Shown here piece by piece: positions 1 to 11,971 of a stretch of 64,000 nt of DNA (position 1 is the first letter of the stretch; each line of letters opens with the position of its first letter). Origin of the DNA: Krasilnikovozyma curviuscula (Eukaryota; Basidiomycota; Tremellomycetes; Cystofilobasidiales; Mrakiaceae); assembly GCA_014825775.1 (NCBI GenBank), contig MVAQ01000084.1, positions 16,924-80,923 on the forward strand. The letters run 5' to 3'. The notes beneath the pieces are model-generated. The model saw only the letters and a program-made list of their open reading frames with translations, had not been told where the DNA came from and did no database searches. The position numbers and the translations under genes are program-made.

Positions 1-1009
1 GACTTGCTCGCTTCGCGATCGATATGGGCATTCGGACCAGATGAGAACGGTCCAAACATCTTGGTGGACGACACTCTTCCTAGTGAGGTGGACAAGAAGC
101 TGATGCTGAGTGTGAAGGAGTCGATAAAACAAGGATTCCAGTGGGGTGCTAGAGAAGGACCTCTATGTGATGAACGTAAGTTTTTTGCCGAGATGCTTGA
201 AGCTTCTTCAAGTAGCTGATTGGTCTTTCAAATTGCATACATACCTTAGCTATAAGGAACGTTAAGTTCAGGATATTGGACGCGAACCTGGCGACGGAAG
301 GTATTTTCCGTGGTAGTGGTCAAATCATCCCGACAGCGCGAAGAGTCTGCTACTCTTCATTCTTGATGGTTCGTTCCCACTTCCTACATTTTATTGTGAT
401 ATTGAGGGCTGTGCATTGATATCGTTCTTACCTCACAGGCCACTCCTCGTCTGATGGAACCAATGTACAGCGTTGAAGTCCAAGCACCGGCCGATTGTGT
501 ATCAGCTGTCTTCCAGGTTCTCGCTCGTCGAAGAGGACATGTAACCAAAGACATCCCAAAGGCCGGCTCTCCGCTGTACACTGTTAAGGCGCTCATACCC
601 GTTCTTGACGCTAACGGTTTCGAGACCGATTTGCGAACTGCAACTCAGGGACAAGCATTTTGTATGCAGACATTTGATCACTGGTCAATCGTCCCAGGTA
701 AGTTTTTCTTGCGACAGTATGAAATCGAGAGCTTGCCTGATGATTCGCTGTTATTCAGGTGACCCCACCGACACTTCCATCGTCCTCCGACCGCTGGAGC
801 CTGCTTTCGGACAAACTCTTGCTCGTGACTTGGTCCTGAAGACCAGGAGGAGGAAAGGTCTATCAGACTCCATCGCTGTGTCAAAATATCTTGAAGATGG
901 TTAGTAGCCAGACATCAATTTCTTGTCAACAACAAACTAATGTTCGTCTTTATTTACAGAAACTGTCATTGCTATCTCAGCCAGTGGAAACGCTGATCTG
1001 CTTGGTTAG
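1..1009 (+). CDS. SNU114: U5 snRNP GTPase Snu114/EFTUD2 homologue, C-terminal part (5' end outside window)
   Basis: EF-2-like GTPase of the U5 snRNP that drives spliceosome activation and disassembly through Brr2. Only the C-terminal third is here; the GTPase domain lies upstream of base 1. Frame 1 opens with [20 protein letters not shown]. Later come [56 protein letters not shown] and KTRRRKGLS, which together are diagnostic of Snu114 rather than of EF-2 itself (domains IV and V). Introns interrupt after CDE (donor about 175), after the SSFLMA region, after WSIVPG and just before the last exon (acceptor at 960). The protein ends with a short tail, and TAG is at 1007-1009. The gene is convergent with SPP2. 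Confidence 0.93.
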
Positions 1010-1213
1010 AGTTGATTGCAGTAGTTAGATGAAGAGTCAAAAGTTATTTTCACGTTGTATTATTAAGTTCAATTGGTTGTGCTCTGAGAAAGAATGCGCA
1101 TCAGCTCAGCTCTCGGAGGTTGGAACTTTCCTTGCTCGGAGAGAGATCGCTTCAAGGCGCAAGACTACAGTAGTATAGTGCTGTACAAATAGGGCAGTAT
1201 TTTTGATCACGAC

Positions 1214-2809
1214 CTAGTCCTTCCGACTCCTCTTGGAACTGTCCCTGTCCCTGTCCCTGTCCTCGTCGTAACCGTCCCGCTTCCGCCTCGACCCGTAATA
1301 GTCTCTATCATCGTTTCTCCTTCTATCCCTATCGCGATCTCTATCGTCAGCCTTATAATCCCGTTCACCTCGATCTCCACCCTCCCGCCTCCTAGATGAG
1401 TAGTCTCTGTCATCGTCTCCGCGACGATCATCACTTCGACTTGATTTAGCCCTGTCATCTCGACCGCTATCTTCCCTCCTTCTACGGTCACTCCGGTAAT
1501 CATCATCATCGTCCCTTCTTTTTCTTGAGTAGTCGTCGTCTGTACGTCTCTTGGAGGATGTCGGGGATGGACTTCGAGAAGTTCTTTTGCTGCTTCGACC
1601 GCTTCCAGGTCGGTCGTCAATCATCCTAGCTGGTGTTGAACCTCTTGAAGAACCAGATTCCTTCTCGATCCTCGCAATCGGGACGTACTTCTTATCATTT
1701 TCCTTCTTCTTCCACATTTCCCGCCTGATTTCCTTCTCGGTCCTCTTTCGTCCACCATCATCAATGACCCTCTCCTTCGCACCGATGCCGAGAAGAGCTG
1801 GACGAGCTTTGGGAACGTAAGCTTCGGCGAGACCTTTTCGGTTGGATTTGGATGCGGCTTGGCCCTCCTTCCAGCCCATACCTTTGAGGAGAGCCATACC
1901 GAACTGTTCAATAGGTACCCGGGCATAATCTTCGCTTGTGGACTGGTGCCGAGCGAGAGATACAATAGAATTAGTCCAGTTTGAAGGGGCACCCGTCAGA
2001 GAAAGGTTACTAACCTCTTCAGGTCTAGTTACAACATCTCGTCTGAAAGCTTCCTCCTCAGTTATAGGAGCTTGACGAGCGTTAACCATGGAGGGGATAG
2101 CTTCGATTCGGCTGGCTTCATCGTCTTCTCCGTTGGCAGATGCAAGTATTGCGTTCAATGCCTTCTGCTCCTCCGTTTCTGCTGCTACTGGAGTTGCTGC
2201 TGCTGCTGCTTCGTCCAACTCGAGTTTCTTGACTTCTTCTTCCACGATTTCAGTACCATCAGGTAAACGAGTCGTTGTCCTTCTGGATGAGGACATGACG
2301 AGTCCAGCTTCTTTTGGACCACCTTCATCGACTTCGACGGTGACAACGGGATCGTTGGAACGTGAAGCTTGGGCACCAGGTGGTAGGTAGGATGGATTCC
2401 GCGACGAACGAGACGACTGTCTCCAGTCCTTGTTGGCAAGAGGGGCAATGATAAGGGGTTCTGGTGATGGGGACCGGAAAGCAGCACTATGGATGTATGG
2501 ATTGGTATGAGTTTGCTGTCGATAATGGGAAGTAGGGGGGGATTTGGATTTTACGTACACATGCTTCCCACCTCTACTATCCAAGTTCCATCCAATCTCA
2601 CGTTCTTCACCACCAGTCTTTCTCTTCTTTCTCACACCTGCATTGTCGTCCTCGTCGGAACTACTGTCGTCGTCCTGCCGAGGAATGATGCCTCTCAAGC
2701 CAGGTCGGCCTGCTCCCTGAGCAAGGGCCAAGGGTGAAGCTCGAGCTGGAGCATGAGGTTGCCTGAATGATGGTGCTGGCTTCTCGATTTTGAAGGATAC
2801 AGACGACAT
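1214..2809 (-). CDS. SPP2: G-patch pre-mRNA splicing factor Spp2
   Basis: Activator of the DEAH helicase Prp2 in the spliceosome. The open frame is 531 codons. The N-terminal half is low-complexity. The G-patch region (about residues 280-340) reads YARVPIEQFGMALLKGMGWK, the family's hallmark block linking P-x-E-x-F-G to the glycine-rich patch. The C-terminal 150 residues are an Arg/Asp/Ser-rich tail of RD, RS and KR runs. A stop-free 72-nt segment at 1943-2014 has donor GTTAGT, an internal CTAAT and acceptor CACCAG. Removing it joins RPEE directly to STSEDYARVP, which fits the family consensus better, so the mature protein is probably 507 residues. The Met at 2809 is the only sensible start. 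Confidence 0.88.
   Translation of the reverse strand: MSSVSFKIEKPAPSFRQPHAPARASPLALAQGAGRPGLRGIIPRQDDDSSSDEDDNAGVRKKRKTGGEEREIGWNLDSRGGKHVYVKSKSPPTSHYRQQTHTNPYIHSAAFRSPSPEPLIIAPLANKDWRQSSRSSRNPSYLPPGAQASRSNDPVVTVEVDEGGPKEAGLVMSSSRRTTTRLPDGTEIVEEEVKKLELDEAAAAATPVAAETEEQKALNAILASANGEDDEASRIEAIPSMVNARQAPITEEEAFRRDVVTRPEEVSNLSLTGAPSNWTNSIVSLARHQSTSEDYARVPIEQFGMALLKGMGWKEGQAASKSNRKGLAEAYVPKARPALLGIGAKERVIDDGGRKRTEKEIRREMWKKKENDKKYVPIARIEKESGSSRGSTPARMIDDRPGSGRSSKRTSRSPSPTSSKRRTDDDYSRKRRDDDDDYRSDRRRREDSGRDDRAKSSRSDDRRGDDDRDYSSRRREGGDRGERDYKADDRDRDRDRRRNDDRDYYGSRRKRDGYDEDRDRDRDSSKRSRKD
1943..2014 (-). other. In-frame, stop-free intron in SPP2
   Basis: This is a 72-nt segment (24 codons) with donor GTTAGT, an ACTAAT branch-like site and acceptor CAG on the minus strand. 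It has no stop in the SPP2 frame, so both spliced and retained forms are translatable. The 24 inserted residues fall between RPEE and STSEDY, where Spp2 homologues have no insertion. Confidence 0.7.
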
Positions 2810-3927
2810 TGGAGCTGGTGGTTAAGATGGATTGGAAGACGACCCAAAATTCTACCTAGACGTCGAACGCTCTCCCCTCTCCTGTCCCGTCAGTCAACCT
2901 TTACTTGATACAAATCTGCCAGATATAGGTTTAAATGAAGTCCTGGGTCGTTGTGTACAAAGAAAGGTGGATATTGGAGCTGGATTGATTAGTTGGCTGG
3001 CCAAAAGACGGTCGCCGTTGAAGGAACACAAGCAGAGCAGCGGTTTCTCGACTTTATTTTTCTGCTGGCAGCAAAGGTGACTGAATGGATACCTCTATAT
3101 ATTGAGGAAACAGTTTGTAATACGTCGAAGCCAATTAGTGAAGTCATTCATGTAGTGCCAAACATCATCGATTGAATCCACCAAGTAATTTCTTTAGAGG
3201 AGACCAGCCAGAAACTCTTGCTCTTTTGGTAGACAGTCAAAACAGGTCGGTTTCTAAGCATGTATTTTATATCTTCCCTAATGTCCAATTGAGTTCGCAC
3301 TGGCAACTCTGAATTTTCTTCTGGCGTGAGACAGATCGTAAACAAGTTTGACGGTGATGTCCCTCCCAATGATTGTGTTGGGGCCAGCGTAAACTAGGTT
3401 GCTCCGTCTGTAATAAGAAACATAGGCAATGGTATCCTTAGGATCGGCAAAAGTATACTGGAACTTCTAGATGGTCGGGTCTCGTGAGATTCTCGACATG
3501 GACCTAAAGGATAGCGACACACCTCAGCTCGTCCGCTCTACTCCCCTCGTTCTCAGCTGTTCTCTCCTTAACCCATTAATCCTGCCTGTACGTTCCGTGC
3601 ACTTGGATTACCCTGCACAAGAGCTCTTCGAGCACTGACACAGCCTATCCTCAGCTTTTATTCGCTATCCTGCCTTCATGTTCCCCAGAGCAAATGAAGG
3701 ACCAAGAATAGGGTCCCGCACATCGCTAGCAGCTGGGGAGGGCAGAGTCATTGGCCTTCTACGGTACTTCGGCTTTTGTTTTGAAGAAATACTCTTCGGC
3801 AAAAGGTCCAGACGTCGCTGTGGCGACACTTAACGGTAGCCGGCTCTGCCTTTATTTTGGTTGTTACTTTGGTTTTTTTTTTCGCTTCTTCCCCCCAATC
3901 CCATCCTTCCCCCTTAGAGGTCAAGGA
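2810..3927. other. Non-coding region between divergent SPP2 and the Zn2Cys6 gene
   Basis: 1.1 kb serving as promoter for SPP2 (left) and the transcription factor (right). Short open frames occur on both strands, but none shows a recognisable motif or coherent splice structure. A T-rich/C-rich pyrimidine tract at about 3868-3915 sits just before the factor's ATG, as is common in 5' leaders of these yeasts. Confidence 0.6.
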
Positions 3928-6849
3928 ATGTCATCCTCTGGTCCGCCCAAGAAAACTCGGCACCCGACGCCCAGACGAGCGCTGTCGTGTACAGAGTGCA
4001 AACGAAGGAAAACCAAGGTACGCCAAAACAACGAGCTGTAAATCCCTTTCCAGCTTTCTGAGTGACTGCTTCCTTTGTTCCACAGTGTTCTGCGATAGGC
4101 CAAGTCCCCTGTGACTCGTGTATTGCTCGAAAGAAGCCAGAAGAATGTCGCTGGGAGGGTCTGCCAGCTCTGCCTCTGGAGGAAAGGTACGAATTTCCCA
4201 AAGAACGTACATGACTACTTGATAGATAGTCTGTGCCGATAGTTGACACAAAGCTGACACAATGATCCTTCCCATCATCCTTTTGGAACAGATCCAACCA
4301 TGTCTTGCTGACTGAAATTCGTCGGTTGAAGGAGGAGGTTGCTCGCCTTCGCAACATCGCCTCCGGCAAAGAAAGCGACGGTAACAGCAGCAGCACCTCT
4401 ATGCCCAATTCAAACATGCCTCCCATTCCCACCGTGGGAGAAGCCGAAGTCGCTCTGGCCGAATTAGAGCACCTCGTTCTGGCCGATTCGGAAACCGCAC
4501 CATTGCGCACAGTGCACACTGCTCCCAAATACGTTCCCTCCTCGGGGAAGTACCACAACTCTGAGTCGTATGACCCTCCCCCACCGAGTGTTGGCCCAAG
4601 AGCCTCCATGTGGCCCAGTCGGATACCACCCGCCCTGTTGGATCGTCCGACGAGGAATGAATGGCTTTGGCAGCAGATCTTCGCTGTACTTCCTGAAGCA
4701 GCGGTGGGGACTTTCATTATTGAATCTTACCTGTATGGCCAACTGCACCAGGGATGGCACGTTAGTTTGAGCTTCATTTGCCTTTCACCCATCAGCGACA
4801 CCTTAATAACCAAAATTTCTTCTTCAGGTGGTGAACAGAGCGCTGTTCTTGGAAGAACATAGAAACTTCTGTAGCTTGAATCAGTTCCAACAACAACTCA
4901 CCACTGATCCAGCATGGGTGTCATTGTATTTGATGGCGCGTATTCAGACTTTACTTCCAAGCTTGTGCTGTAGCTAACCGATCACGGGGCTGCAGATCAT
5001 GGCTTTTGAGTTACACCTATCCAGCGTCGAAAGTATCACCAGCCTGTTTCCTGGCTACGACCAAGAGGATATCGACAGATTGCCTTTTGCGCTGTACCAA
5101 GCGAGTCTGCTAGCGCTTGACATCGCAGAGGTAGAACGGCTCCCCCAGATCAGACACATCCAAGTGTCTCTACTCTATATTCCATTCCATTTTGTAAGTC
5201 TTTGCTTATGTCTACTAGTTGAGCAAACTTTGCTGAGATGGCTTTTACCCAGCACTTCGGCATCACTTCCGGAAATACGAACCTCATGCTCGGCCATCTG
5301 TCTCTAGCCATCAATACCGCTCAATGGATGGGTCTTGACGTGCTGAAAACAGGTATCTCAGACTCCATTCTGAAAGATCCAGCTCTGAGTAATTTGTCGA
5401 AACCAGCAGCGTTTGAAGTTTGCAAGCAACTGTTTCATATGTTGTCGTTTGCGGATGGGACCACTCACAAGAGGTCAGATCTGTGGAGATTGAAGAACTC
5501 TTCCAACGGTCGTAAGTCGATCCCTATTTCATTCCTTTCCTTGGGATCTCAAACTGATTACTTGCTTCTCAAAGACAATGTTACTCCCCTCCCGCAGAAC
5601 TACGACGACGAAGACCTAGTGCAAGATCCTCTTCCCGAACCCAAATCTTACTCTGTGTACACACACTCTACATTATCGAGGGTGAGTTGTATTCAAGTGC
5701 TTATTTTCGCTGTGTCTTTCTAAAGAAGCTGTCATCACAGGCTGGCTCCCAGTTTGCAACAATGCTGAGAAACCACCAGTCCGGCTCTACAGGTCAGTTC
5801 AAACAACTGGTTGGTCTATTTTCCCGAATGATTTCATGTCTTTAATTAAATTTTTATTGATAGAATTCGAGTCACCGACTGAAAAGGTTTGGAGATTAGA
5901 CGCTAGCTTGAGAGAATTCGTAGATCAACTTCCGCCATTGCAACACTCTGTACAACAGCCACCTGGGAGCGAACTGTATCCTATCACTGTTAATTGTAAG
6001 TGCTATTACAAATGTGGCTTGGATAGCTCTCTAAACTGACCGCTCTCACTGGTACTCTAGGGATGCAAATCACGTTTTTCACCAGTGCGTATCCTCCAGA
6101 GCCGCCCACCAATATCCCCTAACCAATCTCTAATCAAGTTCACTTTTTCACTTTCCCATCAGGCATTCACAATCGCTTATTACGCTTGCACCGTCCTCAC
6201 ATTGCACCAAACTTATCAACAGAGTGGATCAAGCATAAGAACCAGTCCATTGAGAGCGCCAAAATGATCATCGAAACTCAGCAACTGATGGCTCAAATAC
6301 CTCAGCTGAGACCGAACTTTGTAATCAGATGGCTATTTGGTGCTGCCTTAGTGCTCACAATAGACTACCTTCTCTCGATTGATGGACTTGAGACCGCTCA
6401 GTCACTGGACAGGAAACGAAACAACATCTGTGCCGTTCTCGACATTCTTCGCGGGCCCAATCCCAGAGACCTTCAGCCCCGAGCCACTCAGCTGTGTATC
6501 GTCGGTGTTGAAGCACTTCTCAAAGGTGCAGATGATAGATTGAGTGCAATATTGTCTGGCGACTTTTTAGGTAGGAGAGGTGACTTGAAGATGTTCTTCG
6601 ACGACTTGGGAGCGAAGATCGCTAAAGGAACAGGTGCGCTCTATAACTATCTATTGGTCTTACACCATCTGACATCATACTCTCTTCCAATTATCAGGCA
6701 GCTCCATGGTGCAAGACGACAAGTTCGACACTCTCTTCAACTCCGGCTCGGATGGCTTCGATGTTTCTCCTAATGATTTTGCGACAGTCGACTTTTCATT
6801 CGCGTTTGACCCCTCGTTCATCGTCAACCTTCCCTCAATGCCTAATTGA
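3928..6849 (+). CDS. Zn2Cys6 fungal-specific transcription factor
   Basis: Binuclear zinc-cluster regulator. The N-terminus encodes CTECKRRKTKC joined across the first intron (donor after KTK, acceptor CACAG) to SAIGQVPCDSC and EECRWEG, giving the six-Cys pattern CX2CX6C...CX2CX8C. A leucine-rich segment (LLTEIRRLKEEVARLRN) follows and is a likely coiled-coil dimerisation helix. The central part (about 4950-6750) has the helical character of the fungal-specific TF domain (HFGITSGNTNLMLGHLSLAI, AQWMGLD). The Met at 3928 follows a pyrimidine tract. TGA is at 6847-6849. At least eight introns are needed; exon edges between 5670 and 6200 are uncertain. The target is unknown; the gene is convergent with the carnitine acetyltransferase. 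Confidence 0.85.
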
Positions 6850-6949
6850 ACATTAGATGGCTTATAGAGTTATCATGACGACATTAAAGAGATACGACAC
6901 AGGCGCGAGGATATCTATAGGCTGATTGCGTTCAAGGATCGCCGACATT

Positions 6950-9900
6950 TCAGTAATCTGAGACCTTCAAGTCGCGTCCCGCTCTTCTCCTTCGATTTCC
7001 TATAGTTCCCAAATCCTCGACAGTGAAATATCCATAGCCGCCGAATTGGATATCTCCAGGTGTTTTCTCGTCTTCGGCTGGGGTGTGAGGGTCGCTATGA
7101 GCGATGTAAACACTGGAATGATCAACGAAGGACTCCATAGGCTTGTTAGCCTGTAGATACAAATATTTGAGCATTTTTTGAAGTTCCAGCATCACGCTCT
7201 CAAGGGTACTAAGGAAACGATCTGTCTGCAGATGCTTGGATGAGGCGCAGCTACGTTGGGAGGACAACGGAAACCGCAAAGAGTTCAGGTTAAGATGACA
7301 AGTTAATTATCTGGAAAAACTCACATGCTAATACCTTCTTCCTTGATGATGTACCCGATTCCATATCCCAGTTCAGTTACCGGTCCAAACCCAAACAGTC
7401 TCAAAGCAGGATTACCACAGTTTGACGTGCTCAAGATGGAGGTGTTGAGGAGGTTAAAACCGGGATCTTTGAAGAGTGCCGGTAGCTTTGGAGGCTCCAC
7501 AGAAGAGTCTGATGAATTATCTGAAGAGTCTGGGTCTTCAGAGGAAGATGCAGCAATCTCACGTTGAAGAAGGCAATACAAAGCATAGAGATGTCTGAAA
7601 AGCGCACAGAATGGATGTCAGTTTTCCAAGCCGACAGATTCTGCAAATATACTTTTGATTATTCACCTATCTTGACCAAGTCCTTGGCTGCAATCTTTTG
7701 TAAGAGCGCTGTGTCTTTTGCAAGCCTTTCTCAGCGCATCAATCTTCACCTCTGGAGTTTCATCAGAGCAGAAGAGCTGAGGTTGGGGAAACAAAGAGAC
7801 TTAATGAGTCGAACCTTCTGATTCAACTCATTTGGCCTCACTCACCTTCGCAAACTCGGCGCTTTCTGGTTGGACGGTCCTGATTGCTTCAGTTCGTCCA
7901 TGTAGGAATGCTTTGGTCATCGCTGGTTCGTAGGTAGATTCGATACGTCCTAGAATTGAAGGGGTCATCAGTTAACTAATTTTTACAGAGTATTAATGAC
8001 CAATGCCTACCATAAAGAGCAAAGTATGCTGCTTGGAACGTCATCTGTACGAATGCGTCAGGAGAAAAGCCAGAGCGTTTGATGAACTCCCCGCCGAAGC
8101 CTTTGAATTCCAAAGCTACAAAAACAAGAAATGGATGAGATTGGATAAACATTCACAAGGTGGGCGTAATATCTCTGACCTTGGATATCATTCTGACAGA
8201 TCAAGTCTCCCAATCGAGTTTCTGCAAATCTAATTCCCATCTGAATATCCCTTGTGAGATTCCAGATGAGCTTCTTGGGTACTGCGTCGATCTCTTCATC
8301 CCCTTCTCCTTCATCAATGGTGGTAAACTTGGAAGTGGACAAAGATTTCGGCGGTCTATACGAGCGAGCGTGTGGAGAGAGTTTGGCTTTAAAGAGGGAA
8401 GGCGTGAGAGGGTTGATACTCTACGTATTTGTGCACAAAATAAAAAAAGTTGATTAGTATGTAATGGTATCGAGACTTTGAGAAGAACTATGGACGGTTT
8501 CACCTTCGCAAACAACAGGACGAGCTCGGTGTATACATCTGCAGCGAATCGGAGGACTGTGTGGCCATCAACGCCAGTGTGTTCAAAGTTGATTCCAGCT
8601 GCACCAGTTCCAGTGACAATAATTTGTAGTTTGTCATACCTGATAGCATCAAATGGGTCAAAATTCCGAAAGAACTGTGTTGAGAGAGATGCAGCTGAGA
8701 CTAACCAGCGATTCGTACACGTTCCGACCTGAACTCCACCTTCCAACTTGTAAGTTCCACAAAGAAGAGTTTCACAGAGCTCCTTCATACTCTCAGGTTT
8801 GGAGTCATCCAGACATACGACGAACAGGGCGGTGTCGATGACCCTGAGGCAGTCGGCGTTCATTTTGTTTTTGGTCAATTTTGTTCGAAGGTGCGCCCAA
8901 GTTCTTCGGCCTTCGGTTGATAACACTCCCACAGCTATTTCAGATTAAAAAAAGTCAGAACGGCTATGCGGAGAGAAAATGGTTAATTTACTGACCTCCG
9001 GCAGCGACCGATCCAATTTCAGTTTTATCAGCGTCGCTCACAATCGCCTCAAGGTTCTTCAAGATCTCCCTCTCAGTGAGAATTGGTCGAGATTTATTGT
9101 CCAGAGTATCGAACCAGTAGAATTGGCCTCTTCTCACGACAACAACATGGCGCGAATCCTCACACGTCGACATGGTGCAACCATTAGCCGTCGGTATTCG
9201 GGAAGTCCCAAAGAGCTATAGGTGGATCGCATTATCAATGAAATATCCACAGGGCGGACTCATCACTTAATGGACTTGACGTCAAACTTACCCTAAGCAT
9301 CTGACTCATGTCCAGGGCAGCTCCACGAATGACGTCCGGTTGAAGGAGGTCGTTACGAAGGTCATGAATGAACGCAAGCGAGGAAGTGATGAGAGAGGAT
9401 GCTCTTTCAAGCTGGGATGATTTGGTTGGAGTGATATTGTCTCTGCGGTGCGGGGTAAGAAAGTAGCAGAGTAATTAGTGGTCAGGGATATTTGAACCTT
9501 CACGAATATGCATACTCACTCAAGCATGAAAAATGGATTCAAATGAAGGACAACACTCTCTGTATGGGTGAGATAGCTCTCGTACCAGAACTCCTCGACA
9601 TAAGAGCCTACTCCTTTGTTATACTTCTCCAACGCAGCTTGTAACCTTGGCCCTTCTTCTGGAGTCTCGAGGAAAGCCTTGACAGCCTTCTTTGTCCTTT
9701 CGTGCTCTTTGGTGGTCTAGAGAGGAAACCACAGAAGGGTGATTGGGTCAACACTTATCCAACCAAACGATGTTCAATCGTATTCACCTGCAATGCCTGA
9801 AGAGATTGCTACATTAGCGATTTTCACCACGATGGGTTTAGAAAGTTGATATCTTACTTCTAGGGCTCTTAAATACCTCTTCATTGTATCAGCCAGAGGC

Positions 9901-10013
9901 GGAATGGGCAACTTGGGAAGGGATGCTTGCCCAGCGAACGTCAATCCGCCGCCATTCGTCGACTGCTGGTCCCCCGCGACTTTGGTCATTCCATTGGCTA
10001 GGCTGGATGACAT
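6950..10013 (-). CDS. YAT1: Carnitine O-acetyltransferase, YAT type
   Basis: Transfers acetyl groups between CoA and carnitine for acetyl-unit shuttling during growth on C2 or fatty-acid carbon. The N-terminus has the family signature LPKLPIPPLADTMKRYLRAL. Further on are VIRGAALDMSQMLRLFGTSRIP, RRGQFYWFDTLD, the catalytic His in FEHTGVDGH (about 8575-8600), the substrate-binding region around SSKHLQTDRF near the C-terminus, and a final SDY. There is no PTS1 tripeptide and no obvious presequence, which fits a Yat1/Yat2-like (cytosolic or outer mitochondrial) enzyme better than peroxisomal/mitochondrial Cat2. An acidic Ser/Asp/Glu-rich insertion (SSSEDPDSSDNSSDSS) lies near 7500-7560. The gene has many introns, and one exon is only 21 nt (9788-9808). 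The start Met is at 10013. Confidence 0.87.
9788..9808 (-). other. 21-nt exon of the carnitine acetyltransferase gene
   Basis: On the minus strand the exon encodes QSLQALQ. It is flanked by acceptor TGTAG and donor GTGAAT. It joins RYLRALE to TTKEHERTK in frame, as in family members. Confidence 0.7.
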
Positions 10014-10289
10014 TTCTAATGTTTGTTTGTTTGGTGGTTGAAGGGCCAGAAGAGGGGCTCCCTCATCGAAGAAGTGGGAGTGAGTGGGGGTGAGGACTCA
10101 GCGTCTGCTGATCAGACCCCGGCTTTCGATACGGCCGTCGCGCTGCAGCAGTAATGTCGGTCGCTTCGAGCCTCTCATGACCTCGACTTTATTCTGATAT
10201 GTAGGAAGAAATACTTGCATTCAAAGGATCGGCCGTGATAAAGGTGTGATGGATAAACTACGTCTCGTCATTTCATATGACGCCTCATA

Positions 10290-11691
10290 CTACACTTCCT
10301 CCTCTTCACCCTCATCCCAAACCCTCTCTAAGATTTCTGCGAACAGCTCGCTCCGTTGCAGATGGATCGCGTGCCCTGTCTCCGTGAGCTGAATATATTC
10401 CGCTCGGGATATGTTCTTGGCCATGATCGTGCTATTACGTGGGTCTACCATGTTATCATCTGAGATCCAGAAACGAGACCCACAAATACCGTCAGCATTT
10501 ACATTTGACTGCACATGCTCAGAGTCGACTCACCATCCCCAGTCATGATCAAAATCTTCTTGATCTTACTGTTGTCGTTGATTTCTTTCATTCGTGCAGG
10601 AGAGACAGAGTGGGTAATGACAGCTGCAGTCTGAGAAGTAGCATAGGAGAAAGTTAAGTCGACACGTTGCAGATAGAAACAACAGCTAGCCAATACGTAC
10701 CTGCGACAGGTTGCCCATCAGCGGCTGCTTCCGAGTTTTTCTATAACGAGCTTCAGTCTCTTGGTATATTCTCTCAAAGTTGTCCTCCCTCTCCAGCCAG
10801 ACTCTGGGAAAGAGAGTCCGCACTACCAACTCTAACCTGAGTTTGGGACTTGAAAGTCGCAGCATTTGGATCGCTGTAATCGCACCTGTGAGCGGTGGTG
10901 GAGTACCGTAATACGGACCTGGGGTTGTTGAGATCAAGGAGAGGGTTTGAGGCAGATTTGGATACAGAGATGCAAGTTCTGTTTGGCACAAACGTAGAGT
11001 GGCTATCAGTTGACTGAATGCGATGAAAGAGAGCGCACACCTCGACAGACCTAGGGCTATCATACCGCCCATCGAGACACCGACGATGTTAATTCCGCTT
11101 CCAACTCGAGCAACTCCATCATCGCTGTCTTCGATCCATCCGATGTGTTTGAGTAGTTCGTAAGTGTCGTTCGCCATCTGCGAGGTGCTGTACGGCCCGG
11201 TTGGTGAACTGGAGTTGCCAGATCCTCTGTTATCAAATACCAGGATTTGAAAGTGTTCAAATGTTGCCAAGTAATCCACTTGTCTCTACAGTAGTGGCAA
11301 CCAGAGAGACTCAGCAGCGCAAGGGAGGAGAATACTGTGGAGCAAAACGAAAACAAACCTTCCAGCTGAACGAGCTGTTGTTCAGTCCCATGATGAACAC
11401 CACCCTCTGCGTTTTCTTTTTGTTCTCAACGGGCTCTCCCTTACCATGAATCTCGAAGTAGAGTTCCACATCCTTCACGCCTCCTTTGCCAAACTTCTCA
11501 AACAGTCCCTTCTGGGTACAAGTTTCCTCGTTGAAGATTGTCGGGAGAGCATCACCAGCTTGAGGACGATCTGAATCAGAGAGGAGAGGTTCTGTAGAAG
11601 CTGCTAGCGTTGTCGACCCACTGGACAGGTACGGGATCGAGGGGATATATGAGGCTACAGTTTCGTAGGCAGAATAGATGTAGGAGGCCAT
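10290..11691 (-). CDS. Alpha/beta-hydrolase fold protein
   Basis: Predicted serine hydrolase; substrate not identifiable. The minus-strand exons encode an N-terminal extension of about 60 residues (MASYIYSAYETVASYIP), then the fold: VVFIMGLNNSSFSW (oxyanion strand), LVFDNRGSGNSS (the DxRGxG turn), and nucleophile elbow VGVSMGG. A candidate acid lies in the block starting TGDGDNMVDP and a candidate base is the His in TGHAIHLQ, giving a plausible Ser-Asp-His triad. Introns fall after SFSW, after MIALGLSR, after MGNLSQ and within the TGDGD segment. The tail is acidic (DEGEEEEV). It resembles generic 3-oxoadipate-enol-lactonase-like hydrolases of fungi. It is divergent from CPD1 over about 280 bp. 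Confidence 0.8.
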
Positions 11692-11971
11692 TTCTCTTTG
11701 CTAGAAGGTCCACCAGGGACTCCTGGTCTGTTCTAGACACTCAAATCCGAAGGCCGAAATAAAAGCGAGAGAAAGTGGGAAAAGAACAGACGCTGTTTGA
11801 GGTCGGAACGGTGTCGTAATGCAACTGCAATCGACTCTCTGCCACTAATTCGAATATACCAGCGTAGTATCCAGCTGAAGTCATCGAATGAACTGCACGA
11901 GTACTTCCTCGGACCTTTCAACCCTACATCTGAACCTGAACCTAACTAGAATCGCTGAATCGACGGTATCG

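Noticed and set aside
1207..1620. 137-codon Thr/Glu-rich open frame, minus strand
   Set aside because: Alternative reading frame of the Arg/Asp repeat tail of SPP2.
2530..2580. Possible extra intron in SPP2 near GTACGTAAA
   Set aside because: It would be only about 45 nt, lacks a clear branch site, and the region is low-complexity so conservation cannot decide.
3914..4717. 267-codon open frame on the minus strand
   Set aside because: Antisense to the zinc-cluster gene's conserved exons, low-complexity translation, crosses real splice sites.
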